From: a candidate division TM6 bacterium UASB340
GTDB taxonomy: Bacteria; Babelota; Babeliae; Babelales; UASB340
Assembly (NCBI GenBank): GCA_001468925.1
Contig: LDIX01000001.1
Coordinates: 96,853 to 129,714 of the forward strand
Length of the DNA stretch: 32,862 nt
Direction: 5' to 3'
The position numbers were made by a program, and so were the translations under genes. Of this stretch, positions 21,877-30,257 are shown in pieces. The notes beneath the pieces were generated by a model. That model was not told the DNA's origin. It searched no databases and saw nothing but the letters and a program-made list of their open reading frames with translations. The stretch's first letter is position 1. Each line of letters starts with the position of its first letter.

Positions 21877-22263
21877 TTAAAGAAACAATCTGTAATCTGT
21901 TTCAAAAATTTTTGCCAGTTTTTGGGCCAAATTTTTACCAACAACTCTTTTTCCATTTTCAATTTGTGAAATATGAGTTTGCTGTATATTTAATCTTGTT
22001 GCCAAATCTTTTTGAGTTAATTTATCTCGAAATCTTAACCCACGAATCGTTACACCAACTTTTCCATATTTTTTATCAAAATTTTTAAAAACTTTATCAG
22101 CAGCAACAAGCTCTTCCATTCTTTCCGATTGAATAGATTTTAAAAAATTAAATAATTTTTCAGACTTATTCCTAGGAACAACAAATCTAGTGTTATTAAC
22201 ATTACCATGAACAGTAACCTCTATATATTCGCTAATATGGGGCTTTCTCGTGGGTACCGACAT
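21877..22263 (-). CDS. XRE-family antitoxin (HigA-like)
   Basis: The C-terminal half is a helix-turn-helix of the Cro/C1 type: TIRGLRFRDKLTQKDLATRLNIQQTHISQIENGKR, with the recognition helix around QQTHISQIEN. It would bind DNA and repress its own operon while neutralising the toxin. The N-terminal 70 residues are less conserved and may contact the toxin. The start at ATG 22263 is chosen because GAGGTG lies five bases before it; a TTG start five codons further up has no such site. It is 128 aa. The gene overlaps the end of the toxin gene by 32 bases, the toxin-first order of HigBA. Its likely operator is the inverted repeat at 22555-22579. Confidence 0.85.
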   Translation of the reverse strand: MSVPTRKPHISEYIEVTVHGNVNNTRFVVPRNKSEKLFNFLKSIQSERMEELVAADKVFKNFDKKYGKVGVTIRGLRFRDKLTQKDLATRLNIQQTHISQIENGKRVVGKNLAQKLAKIFETDYRLFL

Positions 22264-22516
22264 AATACACCTCAACAATTTTAATTTTTTTATCTATTAC
22301 TTGCCAACAAACAACATATGTTGGTTTTCCACTTTTAACATGACAATGGTAAAGATCGCTAGAACCTTTTAATTTTCCAAAATTTTTCCAATTATAACGT
22401 ATGGGACCAAGTAATTCAATTTCAGCAACCAAAGCTCTAACAACTACTACCATATGATTTGGTAATTTTGCAATCTGCTTTGCAGAATTTTTAGTAAAAA
22501 ATACTTGCCAAACCAT
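22232..22516 (-). CDS. RelE/ParE-superfamily toxin (HigB-like)
   Basis: This 94-aa protein has the RelE/HigB layout: VFFTKNSAKQIAKLP at the start (helix 1 after strand 1), then YNWKNFGKLKGSSDLYHCHV and YVVCWQVIDKKIKIVEVYYV in the beta-sheet, ending GTHEKAPY. HigB-like toxins cut mRNA on the ribosome; the residues GKLKG, Y/H at DLYHCH and the C-terminal THEKAPY region are where catalytic residues usually lie. GGGAG lies four bases before the ATG. It is first in the operon, with the XRE antitoxin overlapping its end. The toxin activity is inferred from family and order. Confidence 0.85.
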   Translation of the reverse strand: MVWQVFFTKNSAKQIAKLPNHMVVVVRALVAEIELLGPIRYNWKNFGKLKGSSDLYHCHVKSGKPTYVVCWQVIDKKIKIVEVYYVGTHEKAPY

Positions 22517-22554
22517 ACAACTCCCAAAAATATTTTTTATATAAAAAACAAATA

Positions 22555-22585
22555 AAATATATCATTTTTTGATATATTTGTCGAA
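22555..22585 (-). promoter_or_regulatory. Promoter and operator of the HigBA-like operon
   Basis: The perfect inverted repeat AAATATATCA/TGATATATTT (22555-22564 and 22570-22579, spacer TTTTT) lies 38 bases before the toxin start. On the minus strand TTCGAC (22585-22580), an 18-base spacer and TATATT (22561-22556) form a promoter that the repeat covers almost completely. This is what self-repression by the XRE antitoxin would need. Confidence 0.6.
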
Positions 22586-22596
22586 CATTTATAAGA

Positions 22597-23577
22597 CTAT
22601 ACTAAATTAAATTTCGCATGAAAAGAATTTGCAGTTTTTATTATATTTTCAATATTGGAATGCTCAAACTCCATATTCAAAACAGATTTAATCTTTTTAT
22701 TATCTGCAATTAAAATGTCAACATCACCCGGTCTGCGATCAACATATTCAATATTTAATTTTGCACCAACAACTTTTTCAACAGTATTAATAATTTCACG
22801 AACGGAAAAACCTGTTCCGGAGCCTAAGTTAAAAACATCCGAATCATTTCCGGCCTCAAGATATTTTAACGAAATAAGATGTGCTTTTGCCAAGTCTTGA
22901 ACATGAATATAATCTCTTATACATGTACCATCAGCTGTTTTATAATTCGTTCCAAAAACTTTAAATATTTTATTATTTTTAATTGCTTTCAATATTAGTG
23001 GAATTATGTGAGTTTCCGGATTATGCTGTTCGCCCAAATCATTTTTGTAATCAGCTCCGGCTGCATTAAAATAGCGAAGCGAAACATATTTTAAATTATA
23101 TGCATTTGCATAATCACGCAGTATAAATTCTACTGCAAGTTTATTTTTACCGTATGGACTTATTGGATTAAATATATGATTTTCATCCATTGGAATTTTT
23201 ACCGGATTTCCATAGATGGCACATGAAGAAGAAAATATAATTTTATTTACGTTATATTTTAACATGCTGTTTAAAAAATTAAGTGTGTTTACAACATTGT
23301 TTTGATAAAATTCGGCAGGTTTTAAAACAGAAATTCCAACTTCAATAAGTGCTGCAAAATGCATAACAGCATCAATTTTATATTTTGTAAAAACAGAATC
23401 AAGAAGATTTTGGTCTGAAAAATCTCCAACTATCAATTCAGCCCAAGGGTGCTCAAATTTTTGATTGTGTAATAACTTATCAATAATAACTACTTGATAC
23501 CCATTTTGATGCATTAAGTATGCAGTATGGCTACCGATATACCCCGCACCGCCAAGAATCAAAACAGTTTTTTTCAT
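22597..23577 (-). CDS. galE: UDP-glucose 4-epimerase
   Basis: GalE interconverts UDP-glucose and UDP-galactose (or the N-acetyl forms) with bound NAD. The NAD motif GGAGYIGSH is at residues 9-17, the catalytic Ser lies in FSSSCAIYG (115-123), and Tyr142/Lys146 form the YxxxK pair in PYGKNKLAVE. LRYFNAAGAD and the C-terminal RRPGDVDILIAD are typical of GalE. The length of 326 aa is usual. A GGTGAG site precedes the ATG. It is divergent from hisS. It probably feeds sugar nucleotides to surface glycan synthesis, which fits the GT4 glycosyltransferase at 26842, although they are not in one operon. Confidence 0.93.
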   Translation of the reverse strand: MKKTVLILGGAGYIGSHTAYLMHQNGYQVVIIDKLLHNQKFEHPWAELIVGDFSDQNLLDSVFTKYKIDAVMHFAALIEVGISVLKPAEFYQNNVVNTLNFLNSMLKYNVNKIIFSSSCAIYGNPVKIPMDENHIFNPISPYGKNKLAVEFILRDYANAYNLKYVSLRYFNAAGADYKNDLGEQHNPETHIIPLILKAIKNNKIFKVFGTNYKTADGTCIRDYIHVQDLAKAHLISLKYLEAGNDSDVFNLGSGTGFSVREIINTVEKVVGAKLNIEYVDRRPGDVDILIADNKKIKSVLNMEFEHSNIENIIKTANSFHAKFNLV

Positions 23578-23671
23578 ACTAAACTCACCGTTTATTTTTA
23601 TTTTTTTTAAAATGTGATTATTTTGTTATTATGTTTAGCATATTATTAAAATAAGAAAAAGTAGGAAACCT

Positions 23672-24910
23672 ATGATAAATAAAGTTAGAGGCACACAAGA
23701 TTTATTGGATTTAACTTTACAAAATTTTATTTTAGATCAGCTAAAAAAACATTCTCAAATTTATAATTTCACACAAATCGAAACGCCAATTCTTGAACAC
23801 ACAAAATTATTTGTACACTCACTTGGCGAGCAAACCGATGTAGTCTCAAAAGAGATGTATGTATTCCCGGCAGAAAATGACGAAGACAGTATCTGCTTAA
23901 GACCCGAAGCAACTGCCAGTACAATAAGAGCCTATTTTGAAAATAATGTTGAAGAAAAGCCATATAAAGTATTTAGCTTTGGCCCAATGTTCAGAAGAGA
24001 ACGTCCTCAAAAGGGCCGTTGGCGCCAATTTGACCAATTAAATTTTGAAGTAATTAACACGGAATCAATTTCTCAAGATGTGCAATTTATAAAAATGCTT
24101 AACTCATATTTTTCTACAACATTAAAACTGGAAAAATATATTTTAAAATTAAATTTTCTCGGATGCTTAGAAGATAGAAAACAACACAAAGAAGCACTTA
24201 AAAATTATTTGAATTCCGTAGATTCTCAGATTTGCGATACATGTAAAGTTAGAAAAGAAACTAATATTTTACGCGTATTTGATTGCAAAAATGAAAGCTG
24301 TCAAAACGCATATATAAAAGCGCCAAAGCTTACGGATCATCTTTGCAAAAGTTGTTCGGCTGAATGGAACGATATAAAAGAAAAATTACAAATATTATCT
24401 ATAAATTTCGTGCAAGATCCAACGCTTGTTCGTGGTCTTGATTATTACAATAAAATTGTGTTTGAATTTGCATCAACCGAATTGGGTGCTCAAAACGCAT
24501 TTTGCGGCGGCGGCAGATATTCTTTAGGCCGTGAAGTTGGTGCAAAAAATGACTTTCCATCCGTTGGGGCGGCAATTGGACTTGGTCGCCTTTTACTGCT
24601 GGTCGAAAATAATAAACATAAATTAAATATTCCGGAAAATCAGCCACTCTATTTAATTTTACCCATGGAAAAAGAGCAACATAATTTAGCACTTTTACTT
24701 GCTGACGAATTACAATCAAATAAATTTTGTGTCGATGTTTTATTTGAGGGTAATATAAAAAACATGATGAAAAAGGCTAATAAAATTGGTGCAAAAAAAG
24801 TTTTAATTATTGGACAAGATGAGCAGGACACAAATACTGTCACAATTAAAAACATGCTTACAGGCGAAAGCATTAAAGTAAAACAAGGCGACGTTATTAA
24901 AAGCTTATAA
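23672..24910 (+). CDS. hisS: Histidyl-tRNA synthetase
   Basis: This class II synthetase charges tRNA-His. Signatures in order are VRGTQDLL (5-11), ETPILEHTKLF near 30-40, LRPEATAS near 76-83, motif 2 FRRERPQKGRWRQFDQ near 108-124, the histidine-specific LVRGLDYY near 252-259, and motif 3 GAAIGLGRLLLL. An anticodon-binding domain follows from about residue 325. At 412 aa it is normal for bacterial HisS. CXXC-like pairs in the insertion (CDTCK, CKSC near 188-226) could bind zinc. AGGAAA lies six bases before the ATG. The stop codon overlaps that of the convergent cdsA by three bases. Confidence 0.96.
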   Translation: MINKVRGTQDLLDLTLQNFILDQLKKHSQIYNFTQIETPILEHTKLFVHSLGEQTDVVSKEMYVFPAENDEDSICLRPEATASTIRAYFENNVEEKPYKVFSFGPMFRRERPQKGRWRQFDQLNFEVINTESISQDVQFIKMLNSYFSTTLKLEKYILKLNFLGCLEDRKQHKEALKNYLNSVDSQICDTCKVRKETNILRVFDCKNESCQNAYIKAPKLTDHLCKSCSAEWNDIKEKLQILSINFVQDPTLVRGLDYYNKIVFEFASTELGAQNAFCGGGRYSLGREVGAKNDFPSVGAAIGLGRLLLLVENNKHKLNIPENQPLYLILPMEKEQHNLALLLADELQSNKFCVDVLFEGNIKNMMKKANKIGAKKVLIIGQDEQDTNTVTIKNMLTGESIKVKQGDVIKSL

Positions 24911-25594
24911 CGTAATTTTATTTATCCAGATTATAAGTAACAAAAAAACCGCTACAAACAAAACTGAATCAAATCTATCAAAAAGCCCCCCATGCCCCGG
25001 TAATAAAATTCCGGAGTCTTTTATATTTACACGTCGTTTAAGAATTGATTCAAAAATATCACCAAGAAATGCAACAACCGTAATTAACAAAGAAAATAAA
25101 AAAATAGCCAAAAGTGAATTTAAATATAAAACAAATGGAAAGCTTTTAATTCCGGGTAAAATAAAAATATTAAAAACAAATACCGATATAAAGCCACCGA
25201 ATAAACCTTGCCAAGATTTACCCGGACTTATTGTTGGACAAATTTTATGTTTTCCAAACATTTTACCTAAAAGATATGCACCTGTATCTGCAACCCAAGA
25301 AACTATAAATGGATATAACGGGAAAATAAAATCTATATTTCTATATTCAATTGTAAGATATATAAGAGTAAAAATTGGCAATATTGGATATAAAAAAGCT
25401 ATAAGCCAAAATTTGAAACTTGCCAAGGGTAAATTTATAAGAGTTGGAAGTTCAAAAAATAACATGATAAATAGTATTGCAAACAAAATAAATACAAATA
25501 ATAGTAACGAATGAAAATAAGAACCAAAAAAACAAAACCCTAAAATTAGCCCACTTGCAAATCTTCTGAAATTTTCATTTTTTAATAAGCTCAT
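24905..25594 (-). CDS. cdsA: Phosphatidate cytidylyltransferase
   Basis: CdsA makes CDP-diacylglycerol from phosphatidic acid and CTP, the branch point for membrane phospholipids. The signature region is intact near the C-terminus: KDSGILLPGHGGLFDRFDSV (residues about 191-210), preceded by SWVADTGAYLLGK and ISPGKSWQGLFGG. Six to seven membrane helices fit into 229 aa; it is shorter than E. coli CdsA, lacking N-terminal helices. The start codon lies inside the end of truA (20-base overlap), so its translation is probably coupled to truA. It meets hisS tail to tail with almost no gap and no terminator. Confidence 0.93.
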   Translation of the reverse strand: MSLLKNENFRRFASGLILGFCFFGSYFHSLLLFVFILFAILFIMLFFELPTLINLPLASFKFWLIAFLYPILPIFTLIYLTIEYRNIDFIFPLYPFIVSWVADTGAYLLGKMFGKHKICPTISPGKSWQGLFGGFISVFVFNIFILPGIKSFPFVLYLNSLLAIFLFSLLITVVAFLGDIFESILKRRVNIKDSGILLPGHGGLFDRFDSVLFVAVFLLLIIWINKITL

Positions 25595-26345
25595 CTTTAT
25601 ACACTACCCTTCTTAAAATTAAACCACAGGCATCTGCCTTTAATAATATTTGTTTATGATCCGGATTTTTTAATAACCCTTCAAGATATGATAACGATAA
25701 GTGGTCTTGTCTTGCAAGATCTAATGCATAACCTATCATTCTTCTTATTTGATAGCGTAAAAAAGATTTACCTGTAATTTCTATTCTTAAAATATTTAAT
25801 TTTTTAATTTTTCTAACAACAATTTTATCAATCGTTCTAATTGTAGATCTATTATCACTCTTGTCCTGTTTACAAAAAGAAGCAAAATCATGTTTGCCAA
25901 TATACAAATTAAGTGCAGCCTGAAATTTTTGAATATTAACATGATCTATAAAATTATAGTACCAACCAAATCTTGAAATAAATGGTAATGGGCGCTTTAA
26001 AAACAGTTGATAATAATAAGTTTTGTATGCAACATTATAAAAGGGATGAAAATTATCGTCAGCTATTTTTATATTTCTTATTAAAATGGATTTAGGCAAC
26101 AGTCTGTTCCAACTTTCCATTAAAATCTGTGGGTCTAAAACCAAATCTGTTTTTACCCTGGCAACTGCACCAATGGCATGAACGCCGGAATCGGTTCTGG
26201 ATGCGCCAAGAATATCTACCTGAACAGAAAACGCATGCTCAAAGGTTTTTTTTAAAACCGATTGAATGGTTTGGTCACCGGGTTGATGCTGCCAACCGCA
26301 AAAATCGGTTCCGTCATAAGCTATTGTAATTTTATAAACAGGCAT
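25575..26345 (-). CDS. truA: tRNA pseudouridine synthase A
   Basis: TruA converts U38-U40 of tRNA anticodon stems to pseudouridine. The catalytic Asp is D52 in GASRTDSGVHA (47-57). The N-terminal YKITIAYDGTDFCGWQ and the late FLRYQIRRMIG are standard for the family. The start at ATG 26345 is chosen because the conserved sequence begins MPVYKITIAYDG. The frame stays open to 26414, but those 23 extra codons match nothing in the family. At 256 aa the length is normal. It is co-directional with cdsA and overlaps its start. A repeat-rich gap lies upstream. Confidence 0.94.
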   Translation of the reverse strand: MPVYKITIAYDGTDFCGWQHQPGDQTIQSVLKKTFEHAFSVQVDILGASRTDSGVHAIGAVARVKTDLVLDPQILMESWNRLLPKSILIRNIKIADDNFHPFYNVAYKTYYYQLFLKRPLPFISRFGWYYNFIDHVNIQKFQAALNLYIGKHDFASFCKQDKSDNRSTIRTIDKIVVRKIKKLNILRIEITGKSFLRYQIRRMIGYALDLARQDHLSLSYLEGLLKNPDHKQILLKADACGLILRRVVYKDELIKK

Positions 26346-26608
26346 AAATTTAATCCAAATAAAAACCCCCATCCTGACAAGAATGCCGCGGACAGGGGAA
26401 ATGGAGGTTATCAATATTTATTGAATTGATTATAAACTACTAAAAAATAAATTGCAATATGATTTGTTATAATCGTCGCGTTATCGCCCAGCGCTTACGC
26501 ACAGGGCTACCATAAAGTCGCCCGCTTATCCAGCCTTCGCCAAGGCTACGGCGGACAGGCGCAGGCTCGAATTTTATTTTATCTAGCTTTCTCAAACTTT
26601 TAATTATC
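26346..26608. other. Repeat-bearing intergenic region before truA
   Basis: No gene is visible. It holds one family A palindrome (26530-26571) and a GC-rich stretch CGCCCAGCGCTTACGCACAG near 26486-26505 that also looks like repeat debris. The remainder is AT-rich. The truA promoter should lie in its left part but was not identified. Confidence 0.5.
26530..26571 (+). repeat. Family A palindrome
   Basis: CCAGCCTTCGCC, short loop, GGCTACGGCGGACAGGC: the reverse complement of 10205-10247 reads almost the same, including the CCAGCCTTCGC start and GGCGGACAGGC end. No tRNA is next to it. Confidence 0.75.
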
Positions 26609-26691
26609 AGCTATAATAACTTTTAAGCGTTTAAACGCTCGGATAAGTCATCCCGGCCGCTGAGCCGGGATCTCCGTCTTGAACATTCAAA
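26609..26691 (+). repeat. Composite repeat module: hairpin plus family B, copy 2
   Basis: AGCTATAATAACTTTT, then perfect palindrome AGCGTTTAAACGCT (26626-26639), CGGATAA, family B (26647-26674) and TCTTGAACATTCAAA. It matches 9990-10073 throughout, with a compensated base pair in the small hairpin. Confidence 0.8.
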
Positions 26692-26783
26692 TTTATCATA
26701 TAAAAACTATCACCATAAAAAATATAAATATTTATAAAGGGTGAAAGTATTGAAAGAGATCCCGGCTCGGTGGCCGGGATGAC
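26647..26783 (+). mobile_element. Deletion derivative of the GIY-YIG element (MITE-like)
   Basis: Two opposed family B palindromes (26647-26674 and 26756-26783) frame 81 bases. The left part (CGTCTTGAACATTC, then TATAAAAACTATCACCAT) matches the leader of the GIY-YIG gene at 10651-10612. The right part (AATATTTATAAAGGGTGAAAGT) matches its last codons, stop and tail (10292-10264). Everything between is missing and the start codon is lost (ATA for ATG). It is therefore non-coding and could only move with help from an intact copy. Confidence 0.75.
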
Positions 26784-26840
26784 GAGATTCTTCGTAACAA
26801 CTCAATTTAACAACTTTGGTCCTGCTGTATTTAATTGTTT

Positions 26841-26872
26841 GTCATCCTGAACTTGATTCAGGATCCAGTCCT
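26841..26872 (+). repeat. Family B palindrome inside the glycosyltransferase 3' end
   Basis: It is identical over 32 bases to 8-39 (GTCATCCTGAAC...TTCAGGATCCAGTCCT). Read on the minus strand it encodes the last nine residues of the GT4 protein (GLDPESSSG) and its TGA stop. Confidence 0.88.
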
Positions 26873-27972
26873 ATTAACTTTTGATACAATTTATTATAAG
26901 AATTTACTACATGTTCAATAGAATATCGCTTTTCTATTAACTCAATATTATTTTTACCCATCAAAACTCTTAGACCTTTATCTTCATAAATTTTTTGCAT
27001 AGCATTTTTTAGAGCCAATAAATTTCCGGGTTCGACAAGTAATCCATTAATATTATTTTCAAGAATATCATGTCTATCTGAATATTTTGTACTAATAATT
27101 GGCAAACCAAAAGCCATGGCTTCCAACAAAGCAATCGAGAGGCCTTCACTTTTAGAAGAAATAACAAAACAATCAAAAAATTTGTAAAAGCTATAGGGAT
27201 TTGTCTGATTTCCCATAAATATAATTTTTTTGCTTAAACCCAAAGAATTTACAAGCTCTTTTAAAAAAATTTCTTGTGAACCAGAACCAACAAAACATAG
27301 CTTTATATCGTTTGTATCTTTTTTTAATAAACCAAAAGCTCTAATTAGAAGATCATAAGATTTTATGGATTCCAGGCGGCCAACGGCGCCGAAAACAAAA
27401 TCTTGTTCACCAAAGCCCAAAGAACTTTTATCTATATCTTGAGATTTGGACTTAATTAAATTTATATCTATACCATTTTCGATAACTGTAATTTTTCCAG
27501 TTAACTTTTCAGCCTGAGATTGAAAGCATTTTAAAAAACCATTTTTTACATTATTGGAAACGGCAACATATTTATCTGCTTTTAATAAATTTAATTTTTC
27601 TAAAAATATTCTTATTCTTCCATCATGCAAAAAATTACTGTGTAAATCGCAAATTATTGGAATTTTAAGAGAAGATGCTATAAATTTTGAGTAAAAATTT
27701 GCCAACCATAAAGAAGAATGTATTAAATCCGGCGATATTTTTTTTATAATTTTTTTTAGTTTTAAATATGCAAAAATATCATATTTAGTAAAAAGCCCAT
27801 TTATTTGAAAAGTTTTTATGCCTAAATTTTCTATTTTTTCCCTGTTGGGACCTGAATAAAAATATACAACATAATGTATGTTTCCATCATTTATTGTAGC
27901 TGATAAAAAATTGGCGAGCGCCGATTCGGCCCCGCCAATTTTCAAACTAGTTATAACATGCAATATTTTCAT
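26842..27972 (-). CDS. GT4-family glycosyltransferase
   Basis: This is a retaining GT-B glycosyltransferase for surface glycan or lipid-linked sugar synthesis; donor and acceptor are unknown. The N-terminal domain opens with MKILHVITSLKIGGAE, where the GGAE loop is typical. The C-terminal domain has VGRLESIKSYD (197-207, Arg199 and Lys204 as phosphate contacts), FVGSGSQ, and the EX7E motif E276/E284 in SEGLSIALLEAMAFGLP. LLVEPGN closes the site. The natural end appears to be NSYNKLYQKLI; the last nine residues come from an inserted palindromic repeat. It follows rpoD by 17 bases on the same strand and might be read through from it. Confidence 0.9.
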   Translation of the reverse strand: MKILHVITSLKIGGAESALANFLSATINDGNIHYVVYFYSGPNREKIENLGIKTFQINGLFTKYDIFAYLKLKKIIKKISPDLIHSSLWLANFYSKFIASSLKIPIICDLHSNFLHDGRIRIFLEKLNLLKADKYVAVSNNVKNGFLKCFQSQAEKLTGKITVIENGIDINLIKSKSQDIDKSSLGFGEQDFVFGAVGRLESIKSYDLLIRAFGLLKKDTNDIKLCFVGSGSQEIFLKELVNSLGLSKKIIFMGNQTNPYSFYKFFDCFVISSKSEGLSIALLEAMAFGLPIISTKYSDRHDILENNINGLLVEPGNLLALKNAMQKIYEDKGLRVLMGKNNIELIEKRYSIEHVVNSYNKLYQKLIGLDPESSSG

Positions 27973-27989
27973 ACAAACAAAACGTATAT

Positions 27990-30257
27990 TTATTCTATAC
28001 CGTCAGAACCTGACATATCATATTCTTTATCAAAAAAGCTTTGTAAGCGTTTACTTCTGGATGGATGTCTTAATTTTCTTAACGCTTTTACTTCTATCTG
28101 ACGAATACGTTCACGAGTAACGGAAAAATCTTTTCCAACTTCTTCAAGTGTATGCTCAGAAGCAACATCTATACCAAAACGCATTTTTAATACTTTTTCT
28201 TCTCTTGGAGTTAAAGATTTTAAAACTTCACGCACTTTTTCTTTTAAATCATCATTAACAACCGCATCCATCGGAGTATATTCATTTTCATCTTCAATAA
28301 AATCTTTTAGATAAATATCATCACTGTCTCCAACAGGAGTTTCCAAAGAGATTGGTTCTTTTGAAATTTTTATTATGTTTTTTATTTTCTTCTCATCAAG
28401 ATTTAATTCTTTTGAAAGCTCTGCATAACTTGGCTCTCTGCCTTGATCTTGCATGAATGTTCTTGTAATTTTATTAATTTTGCTCAAAGTTTCAACCATA
28501 TGTACAGGAACTCTAATTGTTCTTGATTGATCAGCTATAGCTCTAGTAATAGCCTGACGAATCCACCAAGTTGCATATGTTGAAAACTTAAATCCTCTTT
28601 CAAACTCAAACTTTTCAACAGCTTTTAACAATCCAATATTACCCTCTTGAATCAAATCCAAAAAGTGTAATCCTCTGTTAATATATTTTTTTGCAATATT
28701 AACAACAAGACGCAAGTTAGCTCTTGCCAAATCATCTTTTGCTTCTTTATCTTTTCTTTGTGCAATAACAAATTGAGTATAATATGTATTAATTTTATCC
28801 AATGGAATTCCGGCTTCGCCTTCAGCTTTTTTAATAAGCTTGGTCGCCATACGCACCTGATTTTCCATCTCTTCAATTAACTTTAAATCTTGCTCTGTAG
28901 GTTTTTTTATATTTTTATAAAATACCAATTTTTCTTCAATAACTTTTATCTCATCTTCACGTTCTCTAATTTTTGATACAATTTTTTCTATTTTTTTACC
29001 AAATTTATAAATAAGCTTATTGGCAACTTTTATAGTTTTTATAGTATCAATTCTTGACTGCTTATTTTTTTCAACTTTTAAAAGCATCTCTTGTTTATTA
29101 GCTTCATTATCAAGTTTACCACGATAAGATCTATAAATAGCCTCTTCCTGCAAAACAAGTGATTTTAATTCGCCAAGACTTTTTAAAAATTTAATTTTTT
29201 CTTCTTCAAACTTTGGGGAATTGTCCTCACCAAAATCTGAAAATTGAATAAGATCTTTTAATATTGCAGGATCTTTTTGTAGTCTTTCTTCCAGTGCCAA
29301 AAGATCTTTTACAACAAATGGAAATCTGGCTATTGTATCGATAGATTTTATTTTGCTGTCCGCAATTGTATCGGCAATAACTTTTTCAGTTGCTTTATTT
29401 AAAAGTGGAATTTTTCCAATTTCTTTTAAATATAATTTTACAGGATCATTTAATTGAGAAGCTTCTGAAAAAACTTTTAAACTTTCAACTTCTTTTTCAG
29501 CATATGGTTCTGAAGATATTGAAACTTGCTCTAAAGAACTTTTTATATCAACCGATTTATCTTTAAATGACGATTGCTCTTCCTTTGAAAAATTTCCAAG
29601 ATCTTCAGCTTGTGCTGCAAGTTCTTCTTTTGAAAGCAAATCAATATTTTCTTTTTCAAAAATATGAAATAATTCAGAGACATCTTCTTCTTTTAATTTA
29701 TATTTTCTAGCAAAAGCAACAACTTCTTCGATGCTCAAAACACCAATTCGCTTACCTTTTTCAATTAACACTTGAATCTTATTGTTTATTTCACTTAATG
29801 CATATGATTTTTCTTTTTTCTCAACTTTTACAACTTTTTTAGATTCAACTTTTTTATCTTTTTTTATTTTTTGTAATTCAGGTTTTACTATTTCTATCTT
29901 AGGCGTAACTTCTTTTTTTAATTCTTTTTTAATTTCAGGTTTTTTTTCAATTTTAATTTCTTTTTTTACAACTTTTTGCTCAATCTTCTTTTCAGGCTTA
30001 AGTATTTTGCCAACACTCTGTTTTATTTTTTTTACAAATTTTCCCAAAATTTTAGGTTTTTCTTCTTTTTTTATTACACTTTTTTTAACCGTTACTTTGC
30101 TTTTTTTCAAACTATCCCCCCTTTTTGATAAAACTTTTTTATTTTTAGACTCCAATTTTTTAACTACATGTTTTTTTGCAACTATTTTTTTTGCAACCGC
30201 TTTTTTTACAACTTTTTTTGAATTTTTCTTATCTAATTTATTTTTATTTTTTTTCAT
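27990..30257 (-). CDS. rpoD: Primary sigma factor (sigma-70) with a long Lys-rich N-terminal tail
   Basis: RpoD directs RNA polymerase to housekeeping promoters. Region 1.1 is recognisable at about 153-208 ([22 protein letters not shown]). Region 1.2 starts near 271 ([16 protein letters not shown]). Regions 2.1-2.4 hold [29 protein letters not shown] and [17 protein letters not shown]. Region 3 follows, and region 4 ends with [19 protein letters not shown]. The 1.2-2 insert is Lys/Glu-rich. Residues 1-150 form an extra, very basic low-complexity tail ([18 protein letters not shown]), resembling histone H1-type tails, which pushes the length to 755 aa. Its ATG overlaps the dnaG stop (ATGA), and AGGGG lies eight bases upstream, so it is translated in the dnaG-rpoD operon. 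Confidence 0.95.
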   Translation of the reverse strand: MKKNKNKLDKKNSKKVVKKAVAKKIVAKKHVVKKLESKNKKVLSKRGDSLKKSKVTVKKSVIKKEEKPKILGKFVKKIKQSVGKILKPEKKIEQKVVKKEIKIEKKPEIKKELKKEVTPKIEIVKPELQKIKKDKKVESKKVVKVEKKEKSYALSEINNKIQVLIEKGKRIGVLSIEEVVAFARKYKLKEEDVSELFHIFEKENIDLLSKEELAAQAEDLGNFSKEEQSSFKDKSVDIKSSLEQVSISSEPYAEKEVESLKVFSEASQLNDPVKLYLKEIGKIPLLNKATEKVIADTIADSKIKSIDTIARFPFVVKDLLALEERLQKDPAILKDLIQFSDFGEDNSPKFEEEKIKFLKSLGELKSLVLQEEAIYRSYRGKLDNEANKQEMLLKVEKNKQSRIDTIKTIKVANKLIYKFGKKIEKIVSKIREREDEIKVIEEKLVFYKNIKKPTEQDLKLIEEMENQVRMATKLIKKAEGEAGIPLDKINTYYTQFVIAQRKDKEAKDDLARANLRLVVNIAKKYINRGLHFLDLIQEGNIGLLKAVEKFEFERGFKFSTYATWWIRQAITRAIADQSRTIRVPVHMVETLSKINKITRTFMQDQGREPSYAELSKELNLDEKKIKNIIKISKEPISLETPVGDSDDIYLKDFIEDENEYTPMDAVVNDDLKEKVREVLKSLTPREEKVLKMRFGIDVASEHTLEEVGKDFSVTRERIRQIEVKALRKLRHPSRSKRLQSFFDKEYDMSGSDGIE

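Noticed and set aside
22264-22278. TTG start of the HigA-like antitoxin
   Set aside because: The ATG at 22263 has GAGGTG five bases upstream; the TTG has no such site.
26346-26414. Longer start of truA
   Set aside because: The extra 23 codons precede the conserved MPVYKITIAYDG start and match nothing in the family.
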